A stretch of DNA of 64,000 nucleotides from Glaciimonas sp. (lineage in GTDB: Bacteria > Pseudomonadota > Gammaproteobacteria > Burkholderiales > Burkholderiaceae_D): contig JABBOV010000004.1 in assembly GCA_012927625.1 (NCBI GenBank), positions 124,001 through 188,000 on the forward strand, in the 5' to 3' direction. The notes below the pieces were generated by a model. That model made no database searches, was not told where the DNA came from, and worked only from the letters and a program-made list of their open reading frames with translations. Shown piece after piece: positions 57,085-64,000 of the stretch. Every line of letters starts with the position of its first letter. Positions within the stretch are counted from its first letter, which is position 1. The position numbers were made by a program, and so were the translations under genes.

Positions 57085-58953
57085 ATGGCACTCTTACAAA
57101 TCGCAGAACCCGGCATGTCCACCGCACCGCACCAGCACCGGCTGGCGATCGGGATTGATCTGGGCACCACCAATTCGCTGGTCGCCACCGTGCGCAACAG
57201 CATTCCCGAAATTCTGATGGATGCAGAAGGGCGCTGCTTGCTGCCCTCCATCGTGCGCTATCTGCCGGGCGCTGAAGTGCATATCGGTCACAAGGCGCAG
57301 ACAGCGCAGACCACCGATCCGAAAAACACTATCGTGTCGGTCAAGCGCTTCATGGGGCGCGGCCTGAAAGATGTCCCGTATGTCGAGAACCTGCCCTACG
57401 ATTTCCAGGACGCGCCCGGCATGGTACAGATCAATACCATTGCCGGCGTGAAAAGCCCGGTGGAAATTTCCGCCCAGATCCTTGCGACCTTGCGCCAGCA
57501 GGCGGAAGACGCGCTCGGCGCCGATCTGGTTGGTGCGGTCATTACGGTGCCCGCGTATTTCGACGATGCGCAGCGCCAAGCCACCAAGGATGCTGCCAAG
57601 CTGGCCGGCTTGAACGTATTGCGTTTACTGAGCGAGCCGACTGCAGCGGCGATTGCTTACGGACTGGATAATGGCTCCGAAGGGATTTATGCGGTGTATG
57701 ACCTGGGCGGTGGCACTTTCGATATTTCGATCCTGAAGCTGACCAAGGGCGTGTTCGAGGTCTTGTCAACCGGCGGCGATTCTGCGCTGGGTGGTGACGA
57801 TTTCGATCATCGCTTGTTTTGTTGGATCATCGAACAGGCGAAACTGGCGCCGCTGTCGGACCGGGATACTCGCCTGTTGATGGTCAAGGCCCGCGAAGCC
57901 AAAGAGCTGCTGTCGTCTAAATCCGAGACCCATATCGATGCAGCGCTGCATTCGGGCGAGAACGTGCATCTGATATTAAGCGCCGCTATATTCGTCGAGA
58001 TTACCCAACATTTGGTTGCCAAAACCCTGTCGCCTTGCCGCAAGGCGCTACGCGATGCGGGCTTGTCTACCGAGGATATCGATGGTGTGGTGCTGGTTGG
58101 CGGTGCGACCCGGATGCCGCATGCCCGCAAGGCGGTCGGCGATTTCTTTCAGACCACGCCGCTGGCCAACATCGATCCCGACCAGGTAGTCGCGCTGGGC
58201 GCGGCGATTCAGGCTAATCTGCTGGCGGGCAACCGTGCTGCCGGCGACGACTGGCTGTTGCTGGACGTAATTCCACTGTCGCTCGGAATCGAAACTATGG
58301 GTGGTCTGGCGGAAAAGGTCATTCCGCGCAATGCCACTATTCCCTGCGCCAGAGCGCAAGAGTTCACCACCTTTAAGGATGGCCAGACCGCGCTGGCGGT
58401 GCATGTAGTGCAAGGCGACCGCGAACTGGTCAGCGATTGCCGCTCGCTGGCCCGCTTCGAGTTGCGCGGCATCCCGCCGATGGCGGCCGGTGTGGCGCGT
58501 ATCCGCATCACTTACCAAGTTGATGCGGACGGCTTGCTGTCGGTGTCGGCGCGTGAATTGCGTTCCGGCGTGGAAGCCTCGATTGTAGTCAAGCCATCGT
58601 ATGGCCTGGGCGATGACGAGGTAGCCCGCATGTTGCAAGATTCGTTTGCATCGGCGGATATCGACAGGCAGTCGCGTGCCTTGCGCGAAGAGCAGGTCGA
58701 GGCCGAACGGATCATGCTGGCAACGCAGTCGGCGCTGGAAAGCGATGGCAGCTTGCTGCTGTCCGATGACGAGCGCACCGCCATTGAGGTCTTGCTGCAA
58801 CGTCTGCGGCAGCAGATCCTGGGCATCGATCATGTCGCCATTCGTGCTGAAGTCAATGCATTGGCGCATGGCACTGAAGAATTCGCCGCGCGGCGCATGG
58901 ATCGCAGCGTGCGTTCTGCGCTGGCCGGCAAGAAGCTCGACGAAATCGCCTAA
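57085..58953 (+). CDS. hscA: Fe-S assembly Hsp70 chaperone HscA
   Basis: 622-residue specialised Hsp70 that uses ATP to release clusters from IscU with Hsc[19 protein letters not shown] near residue 22 is the first phosphate loop; [14 protein letters not shown] near residue 210 and [17 protein letters not shown] near residue 335 complete the ATPase. The substrate domain and helical lid follow. The start at 57085 gives [12 protein letters not shown], typical of HscA. Confidence 0.96.
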   Translation: MALLQIAEPGMSTAPHQHRLAIGIDLGTTNSLVATVRNSIPEILMDAEGRCLLPSIVRYLPGAEVHIGHKAQTAQTTDPKNTIVSVKRFMGRGLKDVPYVENLPYDFQDAPGMVQINTIAGVKSPVEISAQILATLRQQAEDALGADLVGAVITVPAYFDDAQRQATKDAAKLAGLNVLRLLSEPTAAAIAYGLDNGSEGIYAVYDLGGGTFDISILKLTKGVFEVLSTGGDSALGGDDFDHRLFCWIIEQAKLAPLSDRDTRLLMVKAREAKELLSSKSETHIDAALHSGENVHLILSAAIFVEITQHLVAKTLSPCRKALRDAGLSTEDIDGVVLVGGATRMPHARKAVGDFFQTTPLANIDPDQVVALGAAIQANLLAGNRAAGDDWLLLDVIPLSLGIETMGGLAEKVIPRNATIPCARAQEFTTFKDGQTALAVHVVQGDRELVSDCRSLARFELRGIPPMAAGVARIRITYQVDADGLLSVSARELRSGVEASIVVKPSYGLGDDEVARMLQDSFASADIDRQSRALREEQVEAERIMLATQSALESDGSLLLSDDERTAIEVLLQRLRQQILGIDHVAIRAEVNALAHGTEEFAARRMDRSVRSALAGKKLDEIA

Positions 58954-59033
58954 GGCTGGAATAACGCTTTAACAATTTAATGTGTCGTTTCCGGCCGGAG
59001 ACGATAGCTCATCCTATTATCGAGGTAAATATA

Positions 59034-59372
59034 GTGCCCCAAATCGTCATACTTCCCCACCCGCAGTTGTGCCCGGAAGGCGCGGTCATTGATGCGCCGG
59101 TCGGTAAATCGCTGTGCGATGTACTGCTCGACAGCGACATCGAGATTGAACATGCATGTGAAAAATCCTGCGCCTGCACCACTTGCCACGTCATCATTCG
59201 GGAAGGCTTTGCTTCGCTGGAAGACGCAACCGAAGCCGAGGAAGATTTGCTCGACAAAGCTTGGGGTCTGGAGCCGGCTTCGCGCCTTTCCTGTCAGGCG
59301 CTAGTAGGCGAAGAAGATTTGGTAGTCGAAATTCCAAAATATACAATCAACCACGCCCGCGAATTGCATTAG
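59034..59372 (+). CDS. fdx: Isc-type [2Fe-2S] ferredoxin
   Basis: 112-residue adrenodoxin-like ferredoxin supplying electrons for cluster assembly. Ligand cysteines are in HACEKSCACTTCHV near residues 42-51 and LSCQAL near residue 87. The start is GTG at 59034 (MPQIVILPHPQLCPEG) with GAGG upstream; the longer frame from 58980 lacks family similarity. Confidence 0.95.
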   Translation: MPQIVILPHPQLCPEGAVIDAPVGKSLCDVLLDSDIEIEHACEKSCACTTCHVIIREGFASLEDATEAEEDLLDKAWGLEPASRLSCQALVGEEDLVVEIPKYTINHARELH

Positions 59373-59418
59373 TCGCATTAGCTACATTATTCGCAGGCAG
59401 TTCAGACCGGAGAACCGT

Positions 59419-59613
59419 ATGAAATGGACCGATACCCAGCGTATTGCAGAAGAGCTTTTCGATAAATTCCCGCAGATTGATCCGTTGACAGTGCGCTTTA
59501 CCGATTTGCATCGGTGGGTATCCGAACTGGATGGTTTCGACGATCAACCTGAACATTCGGGTGAGAAAATACTCGAAGCGATCCAGATGGCCTGGATCGC
59601 CGAAGCAGAATAG
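59419..59613 (+). CDS. iscX: Fe-S assembly adaptor IscX
   Basis: 64-residue acidic protein that binds IscS and modulates cluster assembly. MKWTDTQRIAEELFDKFP, the VRFTDLHRWV segment and the C-terminal EAIQMAWIAEAE match the family. It is last gene of the isc operon. A GCGTTTTAAACGC palindrome at 59674 follows but lacks a good U-run. Confidence 0.96.
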   Translation: MKWTDTQRIAEELFDKFPQIDPLTVRFTDLHRWVSELDGFDDQPEHSGEKILEAIQMAWIAEAE

Positions 59614-59703
59614 ATTCAGCCTAAAATGGCACTGAAATACGCACTGGTACGTATGCTGGCACGTAGCCATAAAGCGTTTTAAACGCGTTCAGTGTAAATA
59701 ATC

Positions 59704-59774
59704 ATACTACTTTGTGTATTTATTTAGTCCGCAATATAAATATGCGGTGATAGCCATTTTTTTATTGATACTCC
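59704..59774 (-). repeat. 71-bp dispersed intergenic repeat, copy F (inverted)
   Basis: Read on the minus strand, blocks are GGAGTAT (59774-59768), CGCAT (59746-59742), ATAAATAC and AGTAT (59708-59704), with spacers of 21, 18 and 7 nt. It lies between iscX and a methyltransferase gene. It is the only inverted copy. Confidence 0.8.
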
Positions 59775-59841
59775 CTGTTTTTCAAATTACGCAGGAATTT
59801 TCCCGGGACTTTTTTCTGCGTTCAGAATGGATGATTGTGCA

Positions 59842-60687
59842 ATGACAGATGTAAAACCTGCAGGCCAGATGTACGAGATCCGGCCCGGCCAGTCGATTGA
59901 ATTGCTCAAGGAATTGCATATCCTTACGCGTGACGGCAAGATGAATCAGGATAGCCGCCGCAAACTCAAGCAGGTGTATCACCTGTATCAGTTCATCGAA
60001 CCATTGATGCAGCAAGTGTTGCAGGAGCGCAGCGAAATCCGTTTGGTCGATCACGGGGCAGGGAAGTCTTATCTGGGCTTCATTCTGTACGATCTGTTTT
60101 TCAAGTCGCTGGCCGGCTCTTCGCGTATTTACGGTATCGAAACCCGGGATGAACTGGTCAGGAAGTCCGAAGAATTGGCAGCGCGGCTGGATTTTCCCGG
60201 CATGTCTTTTCTGAATCTGTCGGTAGCCGAGTCTGCATTGTCAGAGTTGTTGCCCGCCGAGGTCGATATTGTCACCGCCCTGCATGCCTGCAACACGGCT
60301 ACTGACGATGCGATTCATTTCGGCTTGAAAAAGAAGGCCCGTTTCATGGTGCTGGTACCTTGCTGTCAGGCTGAAGTCGCTTCGGTGCTGAAAAGGAATA
60401 AGGGTAAAACGCTGGCAAAAAGCGCCTTGACCGAAATCTGGCGCCATCCGTTGCATACGCGCGAATTCGGCAGCCAGGTCACCAATGTGTTGCGTTGTCT
60501 GCAACTGGAAGCGCATGGCTATCAGGTCAACGTGACCGAGCTGGTCGGTTGGGAACATTCGATGAAGAATGAATTGATCATCGCCACTTATCAGGATCTG
60601 CCGCGCAAGCGTCCGTCTGAGCGGCTGCAGGAAGTCTTGGCAACGCTGGGGCTGGAAGAAATGACTGAGCGATTTTTTACCGCGTAA
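59842..60687 (+). CDS. SAM-dependent methyltransferase (Methyltransf_32-like)
   Basis: 281-residue class I methyltransferase. Motif I is IRLVDHGAGKSYLGFILYDL near residue 69, followed by YGIETRDELVRKSEELA and the acidic motif VDIVTALHACNTATDDAIHF near residue 143. VLVPCCQAEVASVL near residue 173 (PCCQ) marks the group related to PF13679. The target is unknown; RNA or small molecules are possible. The start at 59842 (MTDVKPAGQMYEI) is preferred to 59827, but both are in frame. Confidence 0.8.
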   Translation: MTDVKPAGQMYEIRPGQSIELLKELHILTRDGKMNQDSRRKLKQVYHLYQFIEPLMQQVLQERSEIRLVDHGAGKSYLGFILYDLFFKSLAGSSRIYGIETRDELVRKSEELAARLDFPGMSFLNLSVAESALSELLPAEVDIVTALHACNTATDDAIHFGLKKKARFMVLVPCCQAEVASVLKRNKGKTLAKSALTEIWRHPLHTREFGSQVTNVLRCLQLEAHGYQVNVTELVGWEHSMKNELIIATYQDLPRKRPSERLQEVLATLGLEEMTERFFTA

Positions 60688-60712
60688 CGCTAAGGCATAG
60701 TACAAATTAAAG

Positions 60713-60745
60713 ACCCGCACATCGTCTCGGATGCGCGGGTTTTTT
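60713..60745. terminator. Terminator between the methyltransferase and thiolase genes
   Basis: ACCCGCACATC (60713-60723) pairs with GATGCGCGGGT (60730-60740) with one mismatch around GTCTCG, then a T-run. It serves two convergent genes. Confidence 0.88.
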
Positions 60746-60773
60746 AACTAATTACACTTTGTGTAGTAACGCC

Positions 60774-61964
60774 TCAGAGGCGTTCAATGACCGCTGCAAT
60801 ACCCTGGCCGCCGCCGATGCACATGGTGACCAAGCCATAGCGCTTGTTGGTACGAATCAATTCATACATGCACTTCACGGTCAGGATCGCACCGCTCGCG
60901 CCCAATGGATGGCCCAGCGCAATTGCGCCGCCGTTCGGGTTTGTGCGCGCTGGATCGAGTTCCAGACCGCGGCAAACGCCTAACGACTGCACTGCGAAAG
61001 CCTCGTTCGATTCGATTACATCCATATCGTCCAGTGTCAGGCCGGCGCGTTTGAGTGCCAGCTGTACTGCAGGAATCGGTCCGGTACCCATGATCGCGTT
61101 ATCGACGCCGCAAATCGCATACGACACCAGGCGTGCCAGTGGCGTCAGGCCAGCGCGTTCCGCTGCAGATGCTTCCATTAATACGCAAGCAGCGGCGGCA
61201 TCATTCAAGCCGGAAGCGTTACCGGCAGTCACGGTGCCGCCTTCTTTCTTGAATGCCGGCTTGAGCTTGGCCAGGCTTTCCAGCGTCGTGTCCGCTTTCG
61301 GATGCTCGTCGGTATCGAAAACGACTACGCCTTTGCGGGTCTTGATTTCGATTGGAACGATTTGCGATTTGAAGTGACCGGCAGCGATCGCAGCGACCGC
61401 TTTCTTCTGGCTATTCACGGCAAAGGCATCCTGCTCTTCGCGCGAAATATGGTATTTGTCTGCCATGTTTTCAGCCGTGATGCCCATGTGGCCGACGCCA
61501 AACGGATCGGACACTGCACCGACCAGCATGTCGATCATCTTGGTGTCGCCCAGGCGCGCGCCCCAACGAGCCGACGGAACGGCAAACGCGGCACGGCTCA
61601 TGGTTTCAACCCCGGCGCCTACGGCAATGTCGGTATCGCCTAGCTGAATCGCATTGGCTGCGGTAACAATGGCTTGCAAGCCGGAGCCGCACAGGCGGTT
61701 CAGGGTCAGCGCCGCCGATTCCAGTGCCATCCCGGCATTGATGCCAACTACGCGCGAGACGTACATGTCGCGGGCTTCGGTGTGAATCACGTTACCGCAC
61801 ACGATCTGACCGGCACTCGCAGGATCTACTTTGGCGCGGGAAAAGGCTTCCTTGACCGCATACGCTCCAAGGTCGCAGGCTGCTATGTCTTTCAGGGTGC
61901 CGCCATAAGTGCCAATTGCAGTACGTGCTGCGCCGACGATCACTACTTGTCTTACGTTTGCCAT
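60774..61964 (-). CDS. bktB: Acetyl-CoA/beta-ketothiolase (BktB-like)
   Basis: 396-residue thiolase condensing acyl-CoA with acetyl-CoA, the first step of polyhydroxyalkanoate synthesis, or the reverse in fatty-acid breakdown. The nucleophile Cys is in LNRLCGSGLQAIV near residue 90, the catalytic His in NPNGGAIALGHPLGASGA near residue 350 and the second Cys in MCIGGGQG near residue 383. The sequence is closest, from memory, to Cupriavidus BktB. A phasin gene 1.4 kb away supports a PHB role. Annotation as PhaA/AtoB would be equally acceptable. Confidence 0.9.
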   Translation of the reverse strand: MANVRQVVIVGAARTAIGTYGGTLKDIAACDLGAYAVKEAFSRAKVDPASAGQIVCGNVIHTEARDMYVSRVVGINAGMALESAALTLNRLCGSGLQAIVTAANAIQLGDTDIAVGAGVETMSRAAFAVPSARWGARLGDTKMIDMLVGAVSDPFGVGHMGITAENMADKYHISREEQDAFAVNSQKKAVAAIAAGHFKSQIVPIEIKTRKGVVVFDTDEHPKADTTLESLAKLKPAFKKEGGTVTAGNASGLNDAAAACVLMEASAAERAGLTPLARLVSYAICGVDNAIMGTGPIPAVQLALKRAGLTLDDMDVIESNEAFAVQSLGVCRGLELDPARTNPNGGAIALGHPLGASGAILTVKCMYELIRTNKRYGLVTMCIGGGQGIAAVIERL

Positions 61965-62230
61965 GTCATTTCCTTGTGATATCTGTAATTAACGAATGAT
62001 ACGAAATATGAAGCGGTGCCAAGGCGCAAAAAATGCATCCAAGCTGATTATAGCGCGCTATAAAGTGGCAACAAACAAACTTGCCACGGTAATATCGGGT
62101 TGCTTATTATGCTACGTTAGCATAGGTTTAATGCGTATAACATTCTTGTGAAAGATAGCATGCGTTGCGTCAATTTATTGCCATTATTACATCCATTAAA
62201 CTGTGATGCGCCAGAAAAAGGAAAATCAGC

Positions 62231-63265
62231 ATGACACGACCAACAATCGATCTGCGTAGCGATACGGTCACGCAACCTTGTGCCGCCATGCGCGCCGCGA
62301 TGGTGCAGGCGCCGGTGGGCGACGATGTGTATGGCGATGACCCCAGCGTCAACCGCTTGCAAGCACTGGCGGCAGAATTATTCGGCTTTGAGGCGGCATT
62401 ATTTGCGCCTTCCGGCACCCAGACCAATCTGATTGCTCTGCTCACGCATTGTGGGCGCGGTGATGAATATATCGTCGGCCAGCAAGCGCATACCTATAAA
62501 TATGAAGGCGGCGGTGCCGCCGTTCTGGGCAGTATCCAGCCGCAACCGTTGGCACATCAGGCCGATGGCAGTCTGGCGCTGGAAGATATTGCTGCGGCCA
62601 TTAAACCGGATGATTTTCATTTTGCCCGCAGCCGTTTGCTGGCACTGGAAAACACTATTGGCGGACGTGTGCTGAGTGCCGATTACCTCCGGGCTGCTAC
62701 CGATCTGGCCCATCAGCGCGGCTTGGCCACCCACCTCGACGGTGCCCGAATCTGCAACGCGGCGGTGCAACAGGGCATCAGCCTCAAGGACGCCGCCCAA
62801 GGCTTCGATAGCGTTTCAGTCTGCCTCTCGAAAGGACTCGGCGCGCCGGTTGGCTCGCTACTGTGCGGCAGTCGCAGCTTTATCGGTCAAGCCTTGCGCT
62901 GGCGCAAAATGTTGGGTGGCGGCATGCGTCAGGCTGGCATCTTGGCCGCTGCTGGCTTGTATGCGCTGGAGCATAACGTGCAGCGCCTGGCCGAGGACCA
63001 TGCCAATGCGCTGTTCCTGGCGCAAGGATTGGCAGCGATACCTGGCTTGGCGCTGCAGATGCCGCAAACCAATATTGTGTATGTTGATTTGCCTTCGCAG
63101 TGCTTTCCGGCGCTTGTGACAGCGCTGCATGAAAGCGGCATCCTTGCTGGCGTGAGTGCGCATATGCGGCTAGTTACGCATAAGGATGTGTCGCGCCAGG
63201 ACATGGCGTATGTAATTGAGGTATTTACCGCTGTGTTGGGCCAAACCGACCTGCTCGCCGCCTGA
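62231..63265 (+). CDS. ltaE: Low-specificity L-threonine aldolase
   Basis: PLP enzyme cleaving L-threonine and L-allo-threonine to glycine and acetaldehyde; 344 residues. [20 protein letters not shown] starts the family, [13 protein letters not shown] near residue 31 is conserved, and the PLP-binding Lys is in [16 protein letters not shown] near residue 202. The ribosome binding site is AGGAAAA. It is divergent from the thiolase gene across a 266-bp gap with no recognised signal. Confidence 0.94.
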   Translation: MTRPTIDLRSDTVTQPCAAMRAAMVQAPVGDDVYGDDPSVNRLQALAAELFGFEAALFAPSGTQTNLIALLTHCGRGDEYIVGQQAHTYKYEGGGAAVLGSIQPQPLAHQADGSLALEDIAAAIKPDDFHFARSRLLALENTIGGRVLSADYLRAATDLAHQRGLATHLDGARICNAAVQQGISLKDAAQGFDSVSVCLSKGLGAPVGSLLCGSRSFIGQALRWRKMLGGGMRQAGILAAAGLYALEHNVQRLAEDHANALFLAQGLAAIPGLALQMPQTNIVYVDLPSQCFPALVTALHESGILAGVSAHMRLVTHKDVSRQDMAYVIEVFTAVLGQTDLLAA

Positions 63266-63296
63266 TGCGGGAGGCGCGATGTTGTTTTTTGTTTTA

Positions 63297-63366
63297 TGCT
63301 GCGCTGCACAAATAATTCTGGACAATTTTTTAAGGTGTGTGTAAAGTGTATTTGTGCAGTGCAGCA
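63297..63366 (+). promoter_or_regulatory. Phasin promoter flanked by two PhaR-like sites
   Basis: TGCTGCGCTGCACAAA (63297-63312) and TTTGTGCAGTGCAGCA (63351-63366) are inverted copies with one difference. Between them lie a -35-like TGGACA (63319-63324) and, 17 bp on, a -10-like TAAAGT (63342-63347). The TGC/GCA-rich sites resemble known PhaR operators of PHB-forming bacteria, which repress phaP when no PHB granules are present. Confidence 0.55.
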
Positions 63367-63409
63367 TTAGTTAATTTAATCATCCATCTTTATCAACTAG
63401 GAGAATGTT

Positions 63410-63976
63410 ATGGCTACAATTCAAGAGCAGTTTCTGGAAGCAAGTAAGTCGCATTTTGAAGCACAATTGGCAATGATCAACTCATTGACAGCCAAGGTAT
63501 TTGGCGAAGCGGAAAAAATCATCACTCTGAACGTGAATGCCGCCAAAGCCACGTTCGAAGATTCGGCAGCCGCGGGCCAAGAGTTGCTGGCAGCAAAAGA
63601 CGCACAAGATTTTCTGAAAATTTCCGCCTCCCAGACACAGCCGAGCGCCGAAAAAGCAATGGCGTACAGTCGTGAACTGGCCAGCATTACCGCTGCCAGC
63701 CAAAAGGAATTGACCAAGGCTGCAGAGGCGCAGATTGCTGAAACCAGCGAAAAACTCACCAAGATGATTGCTGAATTGACCAAGAATGCTCCGGCCGGTT
63801 CAGAAAGCATGGTTGAAATGCTGAAGTCTCTGGTCGCCAATACCAATGCTGGTTACGATCAAATGCTCAACACCACTAAAAAAGCAGCAGAAACTTTGGA
63901 AGAAAATGTTGCCAAGGCATCTAAGAGCTTTGCCGATGTAGCACAAAAATCGACTGCCAAAACTGGCAAGAAGTAA
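63410..63976 (+). CDS. phaP: Phasin (PHB granule-associated protein)
   Basis: 188-residue, helical, Ala/Lys-rich protein of the phasin family (Phasin_2, PhaP type). It coats polyhydroxybutyrate granules and limits their coalescence. ATIQEQFLEASKSHFEAQLA begins the conserved region, and ATFEDSAAAGQELLAAKDAQ lies near residue 46. The C-terminus ends in Lys-rich STAKTGKK. The ribosome binding site AGGAGAA is strong. The PhaR-like sites upstream fit the expected control. Confidence 0.92.
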   Translation: MATIQEQFLEASKSHFEAQLAMINSLTAKVFGEAEKIITLNVNAAKATFEDSAAAGQELLAAKDAQDFLKISASQTQPSAEKAMAYSRELASITAASQKELTKAAEAQIAETSEKLTKMIAELTKNAPAGSESMVEMLKSLVANTNAGYDQMLNTTKKAAETLEENVAKASKSFADVAQKSTAKTGKK

Positions 63977-64000
63977 TTTAGTTATGGCAATATTAAAACG

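Noticed and set aside
63985-64000. ATG near the right edge as the start of another gene
   Set aside because: Only five codons are visible and there is no clear ribosome binding site, so it cannot be supported.

Overview
The window looks like part of the chromosome of a betaproteobacterium of the order Burkholderiales, most likely Oxalobacteraceae (Herminiimonas/Collimonas-like). The evidence is gene order and family content: leuC-entericidin-leuD-leuB-asd-fimV-truA, rne-rluC-phosphatase-Rieske-sppA, a DUF3579 gene, a long RNase E, and polyhydroxybutyrate genes (BktB-like thiolase and a phasin). I did not identify the species. No rRNA, tRNA, CRISPR array, transposase or phage gene was seen.

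Layout. 1-5320: a Yej-type oligopeptide ABC importer, with yejA cut by the left edge. 5696-14069: leucine biosynthesis, asd, fimV and truA. 14366-17054: a small accessory stretch with a Cys-rich DUF2249 protein, a 58-residue protein, a large palindromic repeat and an AT-rich two-gene DUF262/HEPN cassette resembling defence or toxin modules. 17100-27287: glnS, a TSUP permease, formaldehyde dehydrogenase, a secreted-type esterase, DUF1499, a glycerophosphodiesterase, alaS and a TusA-like protein. 27288-34048: a NitT/TauT-type ABC importer next to a DctB/DctD-like two-component pair, with a sigma-54 type -24/-12 site and repeated upstream boxes. 34368-38127: etfB-etfA and an acyl-CoA dehydrogenase. 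38308-40599: dadA, a divergent Lrp-type regulator and a TM2-like membrane protein. 40944-45418: rpsP-rimM-trmD-rplS, a NUDIX gene, a CobD-like membrane protein and DUF3579. 45779-52581: rne, rluC, phosphatase, Rieske and S49 peptidase genes. 52748-52941: a candidate structured small RNA. 53115-59613: the isc iron-sulfur operon under an IscR-type operator, with a LysE-type exporter gene between hscB and hscA. 59842-63976: a methyltransferase, BktB-like thiolase, threonine aldolase and a phasin whose promoter lies between two PhaR-like sites.

The strongest unexplained signal is a dispersed 70-71 bp intergenic repeat with seven copies here (starts at 1511, 5406, 14105, 22627, 30596, 40615 and, inverted, 59704). 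Its blocks keep nearly invariant spacing (GGAGTAT, 21 nt, CGCAT, 17-18 nt, AAAAATAC, 7 nt, AGTAT) although the spacers differ in sequence. I know no named family with this architecture. Other items to check are the candidate RNA upstream of iscR, the DUF262/HEPN pair, the inferred sigma-54 circuit, and the synteny break after truA. Start codons were moved inward from the longest ORF where family N-termini and ribosome binding sites supported it.
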